Positions 38,440 to 47,811 are shown, counted from the stretch's first letter. The stretch: 64,000 bases of DNA from Actinotalea caeni (GCF_009733795.1 NZ_WNXX01000013.1:1-64000), one strand, 5' to 3'. A program made the numbers and translations. Notes: generated by a model from the letters alone, not told the origin.

Positions 38440-39318
38440 ATGTCGGCTATCGGCTTCATTGGTCCGGGGGTCATGGGCACACCGATGATCGCGAACCTGG
38501 TCAAAGCTGGGCACGAGGTCTTCGCGTACGGACGTAGCGACCGGTCGCGTGAACGAGTCGCCAGCACGGGGGCGACGGTGGCCGACTCGATCGGTCGAGC
38601 CGCCGAAAGCGCTGATGTGATCATCACGATGCTGCCGGACACGCCGGATGTCGAAGCTGTGGTACTCGGTAAGCATGGGCTGGCTTCATCCCTCAGGCCC
38701 GATCAGACATATGTGGACATGAGCACCATCCGTCCGGACGTCTCACGTTCGATCGCGGACCGTCTAGCGAGTCGCGGTGTCGCTGCGCTCGACGCGCCGG
38801 TGAGTGGAGGCGAAGCCGCAGCGATCGAGGGGACCCTAAGCGTAATGGTCGGCGGCGATGCCGACCAGCTTCAGCGGGTACGCCCCGCGCTAGAGGCGAT
38901 GAGCTCGTCGATCACGCACGTTGGACCCGCGGGCGCGGGTCAGCTCGCCAAGGCAGCGAACCAGTTGATCGTTGCCACCAATATCGCTGCTGTTTCGGAG
39001 GCGATCGTTCTCCTCGAGTCCTCTGGCGTCAGAGTCGAAGAAGCCTTGTCTGCGATCGCCGGTGGCCTGGGCGGTTCAGCCGTGCTGGATCGCAAGCGTG
39101 AGGCGTTCCTGACCGGGTCATTCGCACCTGGATTCCGGATCGCCCTTCACAACAAGGATCTGAGCATTGTGCGGGAGACTGCTGAGCAAGCAGGCGCAGC
39201 CCTCCCCGTGATCGCTCTCGTCTCTCAACTGATGGCGGCGGCAGGTGCGCAGGGCCTTTCAGAACTTGACCACTCGGCGATGCTGACCGTCGTACGCTCG
39301 CTCAATGCGGGCGACTAA
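38440..39318 (+). CDS. garR: Tartronate-semialdehyde reductase-like (beta-hydroxyacid dehydrogenase family)
   Basis: A 292-aa NAD(P)-dependent beta-hydroxyacid dehydrogenase reducing tartronate semialdehyde to D-glycerate, by analogy. Visible elements are the Rossmann motif IGFIGPGVMGTPM (about 4-16), the substrate-binding DAPVSGGEAAAIEGTLSVMVGG (about 118-139) and the catalytic Lys in GQLAKAANQL (about 171). ATG 38440 has GGGAG 7 nt upstream. Together with the isomerase-like gene it completes a route from hydroxypyruvate/tartronate semialdehyde to glycerate. 3-Hydroxyisobutyrate dehydrogenase is the main alternative; context favours GarR/GlxR. Lower GC than the core (62% in a sampled line). 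Confidence 0.83.
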   Translation: MSAIGFIGPGVMGTPMIANLVKAGHEVFAYGRSDRSRERVASTGATVADSIGRAAESADVIITMLPDTPDVEAVVLGKHGLASSLRPDQTYVDMSTIRPDVSRSIADRLASRGVAALDAPVSGGEAAAIEGTLSVMVGGDADQLQRVRPALEAMSSSITHVGPAGAGQLAKAANQLIVATNIAAVSEAIVLLESSGVRVEEALSAIAGGLGGSAVLDRKREAFLTGSFAPGFRIALHNKDLSIVRETAEQAGAALPVIALVSQLMAAAGAQGLSELDHSAMLTVVRSLNAGD

Positions 39319-39351
39319 TGGGCGAACAGCCGCATGACGGGGTGACAAACT

Positions 39352-40050
39352 GTGTCTAGAGCGTTCTCGCTGGCACCGTCGACTCTGACCGACGCTCTCT
39401 ATGACGCCGTCCGCGTGAGGATCATCAATGGTGAGCTGGCTCCGGGAGAGAAGCTCACAGAGGCGCGGCTCTCCTCGGAGTACTCGGTGGCGCGCCCAAC
39501 GGCAAAGGCCTGCCTCGAGCGGCTGACTGCTGCCGGACTGCTGAGGCGATCAGCTCACAAGTCAGCGGTCGTTCCTGTGCTCACAGTCGACGAGCTTGAC
39601 GACATATTCATGGCGCGAGCGGCCGTCGAGCGGGCGGCTGTGAGTCACCTTGCACACGCGGCACACGTCCCGGAACCGGCGGTACGCGCGCAGGCCGCCC
39701 TCGAGATCGCTGCCGAGCAACTTCAGTTTCCCGATCAGGTCGCTGCGGACATCGCCTTTCACACGGCACTAGTGGATGCCGCCGGCAGCACTCGGCTGCT
39801 CAAGATGCACACCCTCATCATGGGCGAGGTCCACCTCACCATGGGTCAGTTTCAAGCGCATCGCGCCACGAATCCCAGCACCGTCTCGAATGAGCACGTC
39901 GAGATCCTTCAAGCCATCGAGAGCGGGGACACCGATGGTGCTGTGCACGCCCTCACTGAGCATCTTCAGAACGCGCGTGCACGCCTCGTCGCTCGGGCTC
40001 AGGCGACCGGGTCACTGCCACCGCAGCCCATGCCAGCGAAGAACGAATGA
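39352..40050 (+). CDS. GntR-family (FadR/FCD subfamily) transcriptional regulator
   Basis: A 232-aa regulator. The N-terminal winged helix has LYDAVRVRIINGELAPGEKLTEARLSSEYSVARPTAKACLERL (helix-turn-helix about 30-62). The C-terminal all-helical FCD domain shows the metal/ligand-binding pattern: ADIAFHTALVDAAGS (D and H, about 128-142), LIMGEVHLTMGQ, and EHVEILQAIESGDTDGAVHALTEHL with His residues (about 183-206). Such proteins typically bind a pathway sugar acid and release DNA. It is 33 bp after the reductase gene, so both are probably autoregulated through the site at 38332, and the importer operon through 37105. Confidence 0.9.
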   Translation: MSRAFSLAPSTLTDALYDAVRVRIINGELAPGEKLTEARLSSEYSVARPTAKACLERLTAAGLLRRSAHKSAVVPVLTVDELDDIFMARAAVERAAVSHLAHAAHVPEPAVRAQAALEIAAEQLQFPDQVAADIAFHTALVDAAGSTRLLKMHTLIMGEVHLTMGQFQAHRATNPSTVSNEHVEILQAIESGDTDGAVHALTEHLQNARARLVARAQATGSLPPQPMPAKNE

Positions 40051-40091
40051 GCTACGACGCCGTCCGGTAACCCATCCAGTTCGCGAGCCGG

Positions 40092-41162
40092 TCACGGCGC
40101 CGGCGCGGTCCCGGGGTCGGTCGGGTCGGGCTCGGTGGGCGCCGTCGGGTCGGTGGGGTCCGGCGTGGGGTCGTCGGCGGGCTGCTCGCCGGGGTCGGTC
40201 GGCGTCGGGTCCGGCGTGTCGGCCGGGTCCGTGGGGCTGGTCGGCTCCGTGGGCTCCGTCGGCTGGTCGGTCGGGACCGTGGGGTCGCCCGTCGGGGCCG
40301 TGGGCGCGGCGGGGTCGTCCTGCTGCGCGGGCGGTTCCTCGAGCTGCTGCGGCGTCTCCGCGGGCCGCTGGGAGCCACCGCCGACCTGCGAGATCGTCGT
40401 GCCGGTGCCACCCGAGAGCGGCTGACCGACACCGAGCTCGAGGGCGGTGATGCCGACGGCCGTGAGGGCGAAGGTCGCGGCGGCCGTCACCAGCACCGCC
40501 TTCCAGGGACGACGGCGGCCCGCCGGCGCCTCACCCGTCTCGTCACTGGCGGGCTCGTCGCCGGAGCCGTGGGCTCCGGACGCGGCGGCGGGCCGGAGCG
40601 CGGGCAGCACGCGTGTGGTCGCGGCAGCACGCGTCGTCGCCGTCCGGGCGGTCGCGATCACCTGCGCGGCGCGGGTGCCGGGCGGCAGCGTCGCGATCGT
40701 CTTCAGACGCTCCTGCGTGCGCTGCAGCGACACCGAGTAGAGCGCGCTCGCGACACCGGCGATCACGCTGCCGACCGCGGCGCCCACGACGGTGCCGGCC
40801 ACGCCCAGCCGCGCGCCCACGACCGCCGCGGTCATCGCGGCGAGCGCACCCGCGGCGAGCTGGAGCGGCTGGATCTGCAGCCGCGGACGCTCCTCGCCGC
40901 GCGCGTCGGAGGCCTCGGCCGCGTCGCCCCGATCACGGCCGTCGGCCTGGTCACGACCATCGGCCTGGCCACGCCCGTCGTCGTCACGCCCATCGTCTCG
41001 CCCGTCGGCCCTGTCGGCCCCGTCGGGCCCGCTCGGGGCGACGTCGGCCGGTCCAGCGAGATCGGCGTCGTCGGGACGCACCTCGACGCCGTCGCGCGAG
41101 GCGAGCCCGCGATCGGCGGTGCGGCGGAGGTTGTCGGTGTCGTGCGAGAGAGTGTGTGACAT
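40092..41162 (-). CDS. Membrane protein with Asp-rich N-terminus and long Pro/Thr-rich C-terminal tail
   Basis: A 356-aa protein of unknown function. Residues 1-95 are rich in D, G and R (repeated GRDQADGRD-like units). A hydrophobic pair follows (LAAGALAAMTAAVVGARLGVAGTVVGAAVGSVIAGVASAL, about 105-145), then a basic loop and a second membrane segment (AVLVTAAATFALTAVGITALELG, about 220-242). The C-terminal 110 residues are almost only P, T, D and E in PTxPTDP-type repeats. This suggests a wall-spanning exposed stalk or a linker like those of actinobacterial surface proteins. The start at 41162 is preferred over the GTG/ATG at 41222. Divergent from the ABC transporter genes. Confidence 0.75.
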   Translation of the reverse strand: MSHTLSHDTDNLRRTADRGLASRDGVEVRPDDADLAGPADVAPSGPDGADRADGRDDGRDDDGRGQADGRDQADGRDRGDAAEASDARGEERPRLQIQPLQLAAGALAAMTAAVVGARLGVAGTVVGAAVGSVIAGVASALYSVSLQRTQERLKTIATLPPGTRAAQVIATARTATTRAAATTRVLPALRPAAASGAHGSGDEPASDETGEAPAGRRRPWKAVLVTAAATFALTAVGITALELGVGQPLSGGTGTTISQVGGGSQRPAETPQQLEEPPAQQDDPAAPTAPTGDPTVPTDQPTEPTEPTSPTDPADTPDPTPTDPGEQPADDPTPDPTDPTAPTEPDPTDPGTAPAP

Positions 41163-41370
41163 GCGGTTCTGTGTCCGGTCGGGGTCGTTCGTCGGGCGAG
41201 ACGCCGCTGTCCTCCCGATCAACGCTATGTCGCGCCCCCTGCTTCCCTGTCAGCGAGCCGGGGTGAGCGCCGCCACACCAGGCCCGACACGCCGCGGATT
41301 CACGGGATCTTCGCAGCTCGACCAGAGCGTCGTCGCGACCCCCACGCACACCCAGCCCTAGGTTGTCCGC

Positions 41371-42309
41371 ATGACCGAGGGGAGCAGACCGGCGATCGTG
41401 GCCCGAGGCGTGCGCCGTGCCTTCGGCCAGGTGCTCGCCGTCGACCACGTCGACATGGAGGTGCGCACCGGCTCGGTGACCGCCCTCGTCGGACCCAACG
41501 GCTCCGGCAAGACGACCCTGCTGCTCATGCTCGCCGGCCTGCTGCGCCCCGACGCCGGCACCGTCGAGGTGGCGGGCGCCGACCCGGCGTCGTCCGCGGT
41601 GGCCCGCAGCGCGATCGGCTGGATGCCCGACACCTTCGGCACCTGGGACTCGCTCACCGTCACCGAGGTGCTCACGACCATGGCGGCCGCCTACCGGCTG
41701 CCGACCGACCTCGGCCGCGCCCGCACCACCGAGCTGCTCCGGCTCGTCCACCTCGAAGAGTTCGCGGCCACGCCCGCGCACGCGCTCTCGCGCGGGCAGA
41801 AGCAGCGGCTCGGGCTCGCCCGCGCGCTCATCAACTACCCGCCGGTGCTGCTGCTCGATGAGCCCGCCTCTGGTCTCGATCCCCGCTCGCGCGTCGACCT
41901 GCGGGTGCTGCTGCGGCGGCTCGCCGCGGGCGGCGTCACGGTGCTGGTCTCCTCCCACGTGCTCGCCGAGCTCGACGAGATGGTCGACGACGCGGTGTTC
42001 CTCTCCCGCGGCCGCACCGTCTCCTCCGAGGCGCTGCTCGCCACCACCACGCAGCGGCGTCGCTGGCGGCTGCGCTCGCTGGACGCCGAGGCCCTGCAGC
42101 ACTGGGCGTTCGACCACAGCGTCACGCTCTACCCCGACAACGACGCACCCGTCGGCGGCACCTCGGTGCTCGTAGAGCTGGCCGACGACGCGGCCGCTGC
42201 CCGTCTGCTCGCCTCCGCGGTCGCCGCCGGCGTCCCGGTCGCCTCGCTCGCACCGGTGAGCGGGCTGCTCGAGCAGGCGTACATGTCCCTCGACGCGGAG
42301 CGGCGATGA
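41371..42309 (+). CDS. ABC transporter ATP-binding protein (ABC-2 type)
   Basis: A 312-aa ATPase. It has Walker A GPNGSGKTT (about 41-49), the Q-loop region IGWMPDTFGTWDSLTV, where the usual Gln is replaced by Met-Pro-Asp, signature ALSRGQKQRLGLARAL (about 137-152), Walker B VLLLDEPASGLD (about 160-171) and H-loop VSSHVLAEL. After the ATPase domain (to about 220) comes a 90-residue C-terminal extension typical of ABC-2 drug/polysaccharide exporters. The stop overlaps the permease start (ATGA). The substrate is unknown. Confidence 0.93.
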   Translation: MTEGSRPAIVARGVRRAFGQVLAVDHVDMEVRTGSVTALVGPNGSGKTTLLLMLAGLLRPDAGTVEVAGADPASSAVARSAIGWMPDTFGTWDSLTVTEVLTTMAAAYRLPTDLGRARTTELLRLVHLEEFAATPAHALSRGQKQRLGLARALINYPPVLLLDEPASGLDPRSRVDLRVLLRRLAAGGVTVLVSSHVLAELDEMVDDAVFLSRGRTVSSEALLATTTQRRRWRLRSLDAEALQHWAFDHSVTLYPDNDAPVGGTSVLVELADDAAAARLLASAVAAGVPVASLAPVSGLLEQAYMSLDAERR

Positions 42310-43376
42310 CCACCGACACCCAGCAGGCACCGGCCACGCCGTCGGAGCGCACCTTCACCTGGCAGGGCGTGCGCACCGTGCTCACGCTCGAGCTGCGGCA
42401 GCGGGTGCGCTCGACCCGCTGGAAGGTCGCGCTCGTCGTCTGGTTCGCGATCGTCGGCTTCGTCGCGGCGCTGCTGCCCGGACTGGTCGGCAGCAGCAGC
42501 AGTGGCGGCGGTACCTGGGTGTTCGGGCTGATCCTGCTGTTCGTGCTGGGGCTGGGCCTGGTGGTCTCCCCCACCCTGGCGTCGACCGCGATCAACGGCG
42601 ACCGCGTCGCCGGCACCCTCGCGATCCTCCAGGTGACGCGGCTCGGGCCGGCCGAGATCGCCGTCGGCAAGCTGCTCGCCGGCTGGCTCGCCGCCCTGGC
42701 GTTCCTCGTCATCAGCCTGCCGTTCCTCGGCTGGGCGGCGCTGACGGCACGGGTGGCACCGTGGCACTTCCTGTTCGTCGTGCTGGTGCTCGCGCTGCTG
42801 CTCGGCGTCGTGTGCGCGATCGGGCTCGGCTGCTCGGCGCTCACCGCCCGGCCTGCTGGCTCGTCGGTGCTCACCTACGTGGCGGTCGCGTCGCTCACGG
42901 TGATCTCGCTGATCGTCTTCCTGGTCTCGATCCCCGCCGTGACGACGGAGGAACGCGTCGAGGTGCTCACCGTCCCGCTCGACGCGAACGCCGAGTGCGA
43001 GTGGGTCCAGACCACCCGCTCGGTCATACACACCGAGCGCACCTGGTGGCTGCTCGCGATCAACCCGTTCGTGGTCCTCGCCGACGCGGCGCCCGCACGG
43101 GGCCCGGAGAGCTGGGACTACGGACCGCTGGACGCCATCAAGGAGGGCGTGCGGCTGGCTCGCACGGGCGACCAGCCGCGCTACGACGAGTGCTGGAGCG
43201 AGAACTACCCCGCCGGCGTCACGCCCCAGCGCGAGGACGAGAGCAGCGACACCTCGCCGGTGTGGCCGTGGGGGCTCGGCGCGAACCTCGCCCTCGGCGG
43301 TGGGGCGCTGTGGCTGGCGATCCGCAGGCTGCGGGTCCCGTACACGACGCTGGCGCCGGGCACCCGGGTGGCCTGA
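42306..43376 (+). CDS. ABC-2-type transporter permease
   Basis: A 356-aa membrane protein partnering the preceding ATPase. It starts with the ABC-2 amphipathic helix (TVLTLELRQRVRSTRWKVALVVW). About six hydrophobic segments follow: FVAALLPGL, WVFGLILLFVLGLGLVVSP, a central block LVISLPFLGWAAL and FLFVVLVLALLLGVVC, VLTYVAVASLTVISLIVFLVSI, and a C-terminal helix near 330. A large exposed loop lies at about 220-320 with two Cys (ECEW, DECW) that may form a disulfide outside the membrane. Function, export or membrane stress, is undetermined. Confidence 0.88.
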   Translation: MTTDTQQAPATPSERTFTWQGVRTVLTLELRQRVRSTRWKVALVVWFAIVGFVAALLPGLVGSSSSGGGTWVFGLILLFVLGLGLVVSPTLASTAINGDRVAGTLAILQVTRLGPAEIAVGKLLAGWLAALAFLVISLPFLGWAALTARVAPWHFLFVVLVLALLLGVVCAIGLGCSALTARPAGSSVLTYVAVASLTVISLIVFLVSIPAVTTEERVEVLTVPLDANAECEWVQTTRSVIHTERTWWLLAINPFVVLADAAPARGPESWDYGPLDAIKEGVRLARTGDQPRYDECWSENYPAGVTPQREDESSDTSPVWPWGLGANLALGGGALWLAIRRLRVPYTTLAPGTRVA

Positions 43377-43410
43377 CCGCCGCGGCGTCCCGTCCGGTCG
43401 GGCGGCCCGC

Positions 43411-43995
43411 TCAGCCCTGCTCGGACTCGCGGTGCAGCGCGTCGAACTCGGCGTCGGCGAGGGTCTCGTCGTCGACGTCGAGGCGCAGGTGCGCGATGAG
43501 CGAGAGCAGCACCCGGGTGGCGCTCGCGGCCCGCTCGCCCCAGGCGGACAGGTAGGAGAACTGCCACCACCACAGCGCCTCCGACGCGTGCCCGGCGCGG
43601 TGGTGCTGCATCCCGACGAGCAGGGCCTGGGCGACGTCGGCGAGGTCGTTCGACAGGGCGCCGGTGGTCACCTCGGCGGACACCAGCGGGTCGGCGACCT
43701 CGCTGTACTCGTCGATGCCGTCGAGGACGTTGGCCAGGCAGGTGCGCAGCGGTTCGACGTCGTCGTCCGGGCCGTCGTCGGGCTCGAACCGCTCGGCGGG
43801 CACGACGTCGACGATCGCACCCAGCCGCGCACCGGCGGCGGCGAGGTCCGAGACGGCGAGCAGCAGCAGCGGGATCGCGGCGTCGGGCGAGCTGCCCGCG
43901 GCGACCTCGCGCACCGTGCTCAGGTACCGCTCGGCGGCGTGCGCGGTGCTGGCGGCCAGCACGGTGAGGTCCGCGTCGAGCTCCGGTGCGGTCAT
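43411..43995 (-). CDS. DUF5063-family protein
   Basis: A 194-aa protein matching the all-helical DUF5063 family that accompanies recR in many actinobacteria. Recognisable segments are SLPVA-like LLLLAVSDLAAAGARLG, DVVPAERFEPDDGPDDDVEPLRTCL, the central ALSNDLADVAQALLVGMQHHRAGHASEALWWWQFSYLSAWGERAASATRVL (about 117-167), and an acidic end. No catalytic motif is known. It lies 76 bp downstream of recR on the same strand and probably in its operon. In Streptomyces the same neighbourhood continues directly into lysC-asd. Confidence 0.85.
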   Translation of the reverse strand: MTAPELDADLTVLAASTAHAAERYLSTVREVAAGSSPDAAIPLLLLAVSDLAAAGARLGAIVDVVPAERFEPDDGPDDDVEPLRTCLANVLDGIDEYSEVADPLVSAEVTTGALSNDLADVAQALLVGMQHHRAGHASEALWWWQFSYLSAWGERAASATRVLLSLIAHLRLDVDDETLADAEFDALHRESEQG

Positions 43996-44071
43996 CTCGC
44001 CTCCCTCCCCGTGACCTCCACGCTAGCGCGCGAGAGCGCCGGTCGTGCGGTTCCGAAAGGGTCCCGGCGGC

Positions 44072-44671
44072 TCAGGCCTCGACGGCGCGGCGGCCCTCGA
44101 AGGCGCGGCCGAGCGTGACCTCGTCGGCGTACTCCAGGTCGCCGCCGACGGGCAGCCCGGAGGCCAGGCGCGACACGGTGATCCCGATCGGGCGCAGCAT
44201 CCGGATGAGGTAGGTCGCGGTGGCCTCGCCCTCGACGTTCGGGTCGGTGGCGATGATGACCTCGGTGACCTCGCCGTCGGCGAGGCGGGTCATCAGCTCA
44301 CGGATGCGCAGGTCGTCGGGTCCGACGCCCTCGATCGGGTTGATGGCGCCGCCGAGCACGTGGTAGCGGCCGCGGAACTCGCGCGTGCGCTCGATCGCGA
44401 CGACGTCCTTCGCCTCCTCGACGACGCAGAGCACGGCGCCGTTGCGGCGCGGGTCGCGGCAGATGCGGCACTGCGTGTCCTCGGAGATGTTGCCGCAGAT
44501 CTCGCAGAAGCGGACTTTCTCCTTGACGACCGTCAGGGCGTTGGTGAGCCTGCCGACGTCGGCCGGGTCGGCGGCGAGGATGTGGAAAGCGATCCGTTGC
44601 GCGCTCTTGGGCCCGACGCCGGGCAGCCGGCCGAGCTCGTCCACGAGGTCCTGGAGGGCACCGTCGAACAT
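44072..44671 (-). CDS. recR: Recombination mediator RecR
   Basis: A 199-aa RecR, the normal length. It forms rings that with RecF/RecO load RecA at gaps. An N-terminal helix-hairpin-helix ([20 protein letters not shown]) is followed by the C4 zinc motif [16 protein letters not shown] (about 56-71), then the Toprim domain with [16 protein letters not shown] (Glu) and [15 protein letters not shown] (DxN) around 80-150, and the C-terminal [24 protein letters not shown]. Its ATG overlaps the dnaX stop by one base (TGATG), so there is no ybaB gene between them. Confidence 0.97.
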   Translation of the reverse strand: MFDGALQDLVDELGRLPGVGPKSAQRIAFHILAADPADVGRLTNALTVVKEKVRFCEICGNISEDTQCRICRDPRRNGAVLCVVEEAKDVVAIERTREFRGRYHVLGGAINPIEGVGPDDLRIRELMTRLADGEVTEVIIATDPNVEGEATATYLIRMLRPIGITVSRLASGLPVGGDLEYADEVTLGRAFEGRRAVEA

Positions 44672-46782
44672 CAGGGTCGCTCCTCCTCGGTGTACTCGTC
44701 GATGACGGTGGCGCCCAGCATCCGCGCGACCAGCGGGGCGCCGACCAGGCCGGAGTCCTCGAGGTTCGGGTCGGAGGCGTCGGGCTCGTCGACGACGTGG
44801 ATCGGGGGCGGCGCCTCGCGCGCCGCGCGCATGGCCTGCTCACGCCGGGACTCCTGCGGCGGTTCCGCAGGGGGCTCGTCAGCCGGCGGAGGTTCCTCGG
44901 CCGGCGGCTCGCCGGGGTCGTCCTCCCACGGCGGCCGGCGGTCGGACGGCGGGGCGGGCTGCCGCTCGGCCTGCTGCGGCGCGGGCCGCTCGGCTGCCGG
45001 CGGGCGTGCCGGCCGCGCCCAGTCGGCTGCGGCTTCCGCGGCGCGGTCGACCGGTGCCGCGGCCGGTGCGCCGCCGCCTCCTGCCGGGCGGGCCGGTGCC
45101 GATCCGTCGGCGACGACGACGTCGATGCGGACCTGCAGACCGAGGGTCTCGACGACGGCCCGCTGCAGCGGCTCGGTGTGCGGGCCGGTGCGGAAGGTGG
45201 AGACGAGACCTGACGTCGGGAAGCCGATCGTGAGGACGCCGTTGCCGATCTCGACGACCTGCGCGTTCTGCACCAGCGCCCAGGTGATGCGCTTGAGCTG
45301 GGCGAGTGTGGCCAGCACCTCGGGCCAGCGGCGACGCACCTGCTCGGTCGTGAGGCCCTGCTCGCCGCCGTCCGCGGGCGCAGGGGGTGCGGGCGCAGCC
45401 GGTTCGGACGCGGCCGGTGCGGGCGCGGCCTCGGCGGGCGGCGCGGAGTCGACGGCCGGGGTCGGCTCGGGAGCGGCCTGCACGGCCGGCTGCGGCGCAG
45501 GTGTCGGCTGCGGCGCGGGCGCGGCGGGCGCGGGCGCCGCCGGAGCGCTCTCGACCGGGACGGTGCGGACGGGGATCGGTTCGGCGGCGACGGTGGGCCG
45601 CTCCGCCGTCGGACGGGTCGGGATCGCCGCACCGGACTCCAGACGCTCGAGGCGAGCGTTGACGCCGTCGACACCGTCGTCGGCAGCGGGCAGCAGCAGC
45701 CGCGCGCAGAGCAGCTCCAGCTGCAGCCGCGGCGAGGTGGCGCCGACCATCTCGGTGAGGGCGAGGTTGGTGAGGTCGGCGGCGCGGGAGGCGTTGGCGA
45801 GCCCGAGGTTCTGCGCCTGGGTGCGCATGCGCTCGAGCTGGTCGTCGGGCACGGTGCGCAGCACCGAGCCGGCCTGGTCGCCCGCGGCGAGGACGACGAT
45901 GAGGTCGCGGAGCCGCTCCAGCAGGTCCTCGACGAACCGGCGCGGGGCGTGGCCGGAGGAGATCACGTGGTCGACGACGCGGAACAGGCTGGCGCCGTCG
46001 CGCGCGGCGAGCGCCTCGACGGCGTCGTCGAGCAGCGTGGCGTGGGTGAAGCCGAGCAGCGAGACCGCGCGCTCGTAGGTGAGGCCGCCCTCGTCGGCGC
46101 CGGCGATCAGCTGGTCGAGGACCGACAGCGAGTCACGCACGGACCCGCCGCCGGCGCGCACGACCAGCGGCAGCACCCCGGACTCGACCGAGACCCCCTC
46201 GGCGTCGGCGAGCTTGCCGAGGTAGTCGAGCAGCTGGTCGGGCGGGACCAGCCGGAACGGGTAGTGGTGGGTGCGGGACCGGATCGTCCCGATGACCTTC
46301 TCGGGCTCGGTCGTGGCGAACACGAACTTGACGTGCTCGGGCGGCTCCTCGACGAGCTTGAGCAGGGCGTTGAAGCCCTGCGTGGTGACCATGTGGGCCT
46401 CGTCGATGATGAAGACCTTGTAGCGGTCGCGCGCGGGCGCGAAGGCGGCGCGCTCGCGCAGCTCGCGGGCGTCGTCGACACCGCCGTGCGAGGCGGCGTC
46501 GAGCTCGACGACGTCGAGCGAGCCGGGACCGCCGGTGGCGAGCTCGACGCAGGAGTCGCAGGTGCCGCACGGGGTGTCGGTGGGGCCCTGCGCGCAGTTG
46601 AGGCAGCGCGCGAAGATGCGCGCCGAGGTGGTCTTGCCGCAGCCGCGGGGGCCGGAGAACAGGTAGGCGTGCGTGACGCGCCCGCCCCGCAGGGCCGCCA
46701 TCAACGGCTCGGTGACGTGCTCCTGGCCGATGACGTCGGCGAAGGAGTCCGGCCGGTAGCGGCGGTACAGCGCGGTGCTCAC
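44671..46782 (-). CDS. dnaX: DNA polymerase III gamma/tau subunit
   Basis: A 703-aa clamp-loader subunit. The AAA+ domain has Walker [10 protein letters not shown] (about 44-52), a zinc module with Cys in [19 protein letters not shown], Walker [10 protein letters not shown] (about 116-124) and the sensor/SRC region [11 protein letters not shown]. Domain III follows (to about 370), then a long Pro/Ala/Glu-rich tau-type C-terminus with an embedded folded block (about 455-560). The start is GTG 46782, with GAGG 7 nt upstream. No slippery A-run is apparent, so a separate gamma form is not predicted. Next to the SRP RNA gene, as in M. tuberculosis dnaZX. Confidence 0.96.
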   Translation of the reverse strand: MSTALYRRYRPDSFADVIGQEHVTEPLMAALRGGRVTHAYLFSGPRGCGKTTSARIFARCLNCAQGPTDTPCGTCDSCVELATGGPGSLDVVELDAASHGGVDDARELRERAAFAPARDRYKVFIIDEAHMVTTQGFNALLKLVEEPPEHVKFVFATTEPEKVIGTIRSRTHHYPFRLVPPDQLLDYLGKLADAEGVSVESGVLPLVVRAGGGSVRDSLSVLDQLIAGADEGGLTYERAVSLLGFTHATLLDDAVEALAARDGASLFRVVDHVISSGHAPRRFVEDLLERLRDLIVVLAAGDQAGSVLRTVPDDQLERMRTQAQNLGLANASRAADLTNLALTEMVGATSPRLQLELLCARLLLPAADDGVDGVNARLERLESGAAIPTRPTAERPTVAAEPIPVRTVPVESAPAAPAPAAPAPQPTPAPQPAVQAAPEPTPAVDSAPPAEAAPAPAASEPAAPAPPAPADGGEQGLTTEQVRRRWPEVLATLAQLKRITWALVQNAQVVEIGNGVLTIGFPTSGLVSTFRTGPHTEPLQRAVVETLGLQVRIDVVVADGSAPARPAGGGGAPAAAPVDRAAEAAADWARPARPPAAERPAPQQAERQPAPPSDRRPPWEDDPGEPPAEEPPPADEPPAEPPQESRREQAMRAAREAPPPIHVVDEPDASDPNLEDSGLVGAPLVARMLGATVIDEYTEEERP

Positions 46783-46861
46783 GCGCCTCACTCTAGGCGG
46801 CGCCGCCGACACCCGGGAGCCGGGTGCATCGCGCCCGACCGACGCGGGCCGGCGGACATGA

Positions 46862-46956
46862 GAGACCCCTCGCGCACCCGTCAGAGCTCACCTGCCCTTG
46901 CTGCCTTCCGGCCCTGGGGGAGTTCAGCGAGATGACGCCGCGCGAGGGGCTGCCAC
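46862..46956 (-). ncRNA. ffs: Signal recognition particle RNA (4.5S, small bacterial type)
   Basis: The minus strand holds the SRP domain IV core GGCCGGAAGGCAGCAAGGG in the apical loop of a long hairpin. The outer arms pair CCCCTCGCGC with GCGCGAGGGG. TAGACT at about 46958-46963 (minus) is a good -10 box just upstream. The length is about 95 nt. It binds Ffh for co-translational targeting. Exact ends are estimated. Confidence 0.95.
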
Positions 46957-46982
46957 CAGTCTAGGCGAAGTCCGCCGCGGTC

Positions 46983-47216
46983 TCACACGAGCGGCGGTCG
47001 CGCCTGCGCAGGCCGCCGCGGCGGCGCGGTGAAGTCGTGGCCGCAGGCCCTGCAGGAGCGGTCTGGCGCGACCAGCCGACCGTGCTCGTCGACCATGAGG
47101 CAGCAACCGCCCAGCTCGACGTCGCCACGGCCGGCCTGCTCGACGAGCTCCGGTGCCGGCATGCCGTAGACGATCGGGACCACGCGCCCGCTCCCGCACT
47201 CCGGGCAGGTGACCAT
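46983..47216 (-). CDS. Small zinc-ribbon protein (77 aa)
   Basis: A 77-aa protein with two cysteine pairs, VTCPECGSG (about 4-7) and DRSCRACGHDF (about 57-60), expected to bind one zinc ion. Between them lies VPIVYGMPAPELVEQAGRGDVELGGCCL, a pattern seen in small actinobacterial zinc-ribbon proteins. The start at 47216 has AGGAG 5 nt upstream; the longer frame to 47411 has none. Function unknown; nucleic-acid or protein binding is possible. Located between the SRP RNA and tRNA-Ser(GGA). Confidence 0.75.
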   Translation of the reverse strand: MVTCPECGSGRVVPIVYGMPAPELVEQAGRGDVELGGCCLMVDEHGRLVAPDRSCRACGHDFTAPPRRPAQARPPLV

Positions 47217-47490
47217 GCACTCCTCTCCGCCGCCGGACCGCCCGACGTCCTCCGAAGTCCACCACCGACCACCGACATCCGGCGGGCGGGTGCCGCGTAC
47301 GCGCGACCGCTCTCGGTGGTGGCGGGAACCCGTCGCTCGATCGCGATGTGAACGCTTACCCGCGCGGTCCCGGCCACCCAGCGACGAGTTTCCGCCGTCG
47401 CGCGGGCTCACGACCTGTGGCGCGGGGTGAGCGAGGCCATAGCCCGGGTTCGTCCCGGCGAGTCGAAGTCGGCTATCCTCGACTGGCCCA

Positions 47491-47578
47491 GGAGGATTCG
47501 CCTAGTGGCCTATGGCGCACGCTTGGAAAGCGTGTTGGGTGCAAGCCCTCGGGGGTTCGAATCCCCCATCCTCCGCCA
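47491..47578 (+). tRNA. tRNA-Ser (anticodon GGA), CCA encoded
   Basis: Acceptor GGAGGAT/ATCCTCC, anticodon loop TTGGAAA (anticodon GGA) on stem GCACGC-type pairs, a long variable arm typical of class II, T-arm GGGGG/CCCCC with TTCGAAT, discriminator G and an encoded CCA. A TATCCT -10 box is at 47474-47479. No downstream copy of its 3' end was found. Confidence 0.96.
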
Positions 47579-47811
47579 GTAGTCCCCTGCACGACGGTGA
47601 CCGCGCGCCGAGCGTGGATCACCGCGCCGAGCGCGTCGGCTCGGTCGGGTGCGCTCGCGCCCGCCCGGTGGTCGCGGCACGCGCACACCCCGACACCCTC
47701 TGTGCCGCCGCAGAACCGCCCACGATCCACCGATCGGCTGACACCGCCGGCGCGCGGATCGCTCTACCGTCGATCCGCCGACGAAGTAGCGAGTCGTGGA
47801 GGAGGTCCGAC

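Noticed and set aside
38250-38537. 95-aa frame overlapping the garR start
   Set aside because: Overlaps the operator and the reductase gene in another frame; no motif or ribosome site.
31090-40050. Prophage or integrative conjugative element
   Set aside because: No integrase, structural, relaxase or replication genes; content is purely catabolic.
44671-46782. Programmed frameshift in dnaX giving the gamma form
   Set aside because: No A-rich slippery sequence was seen in the coding strand around the end of domain III.
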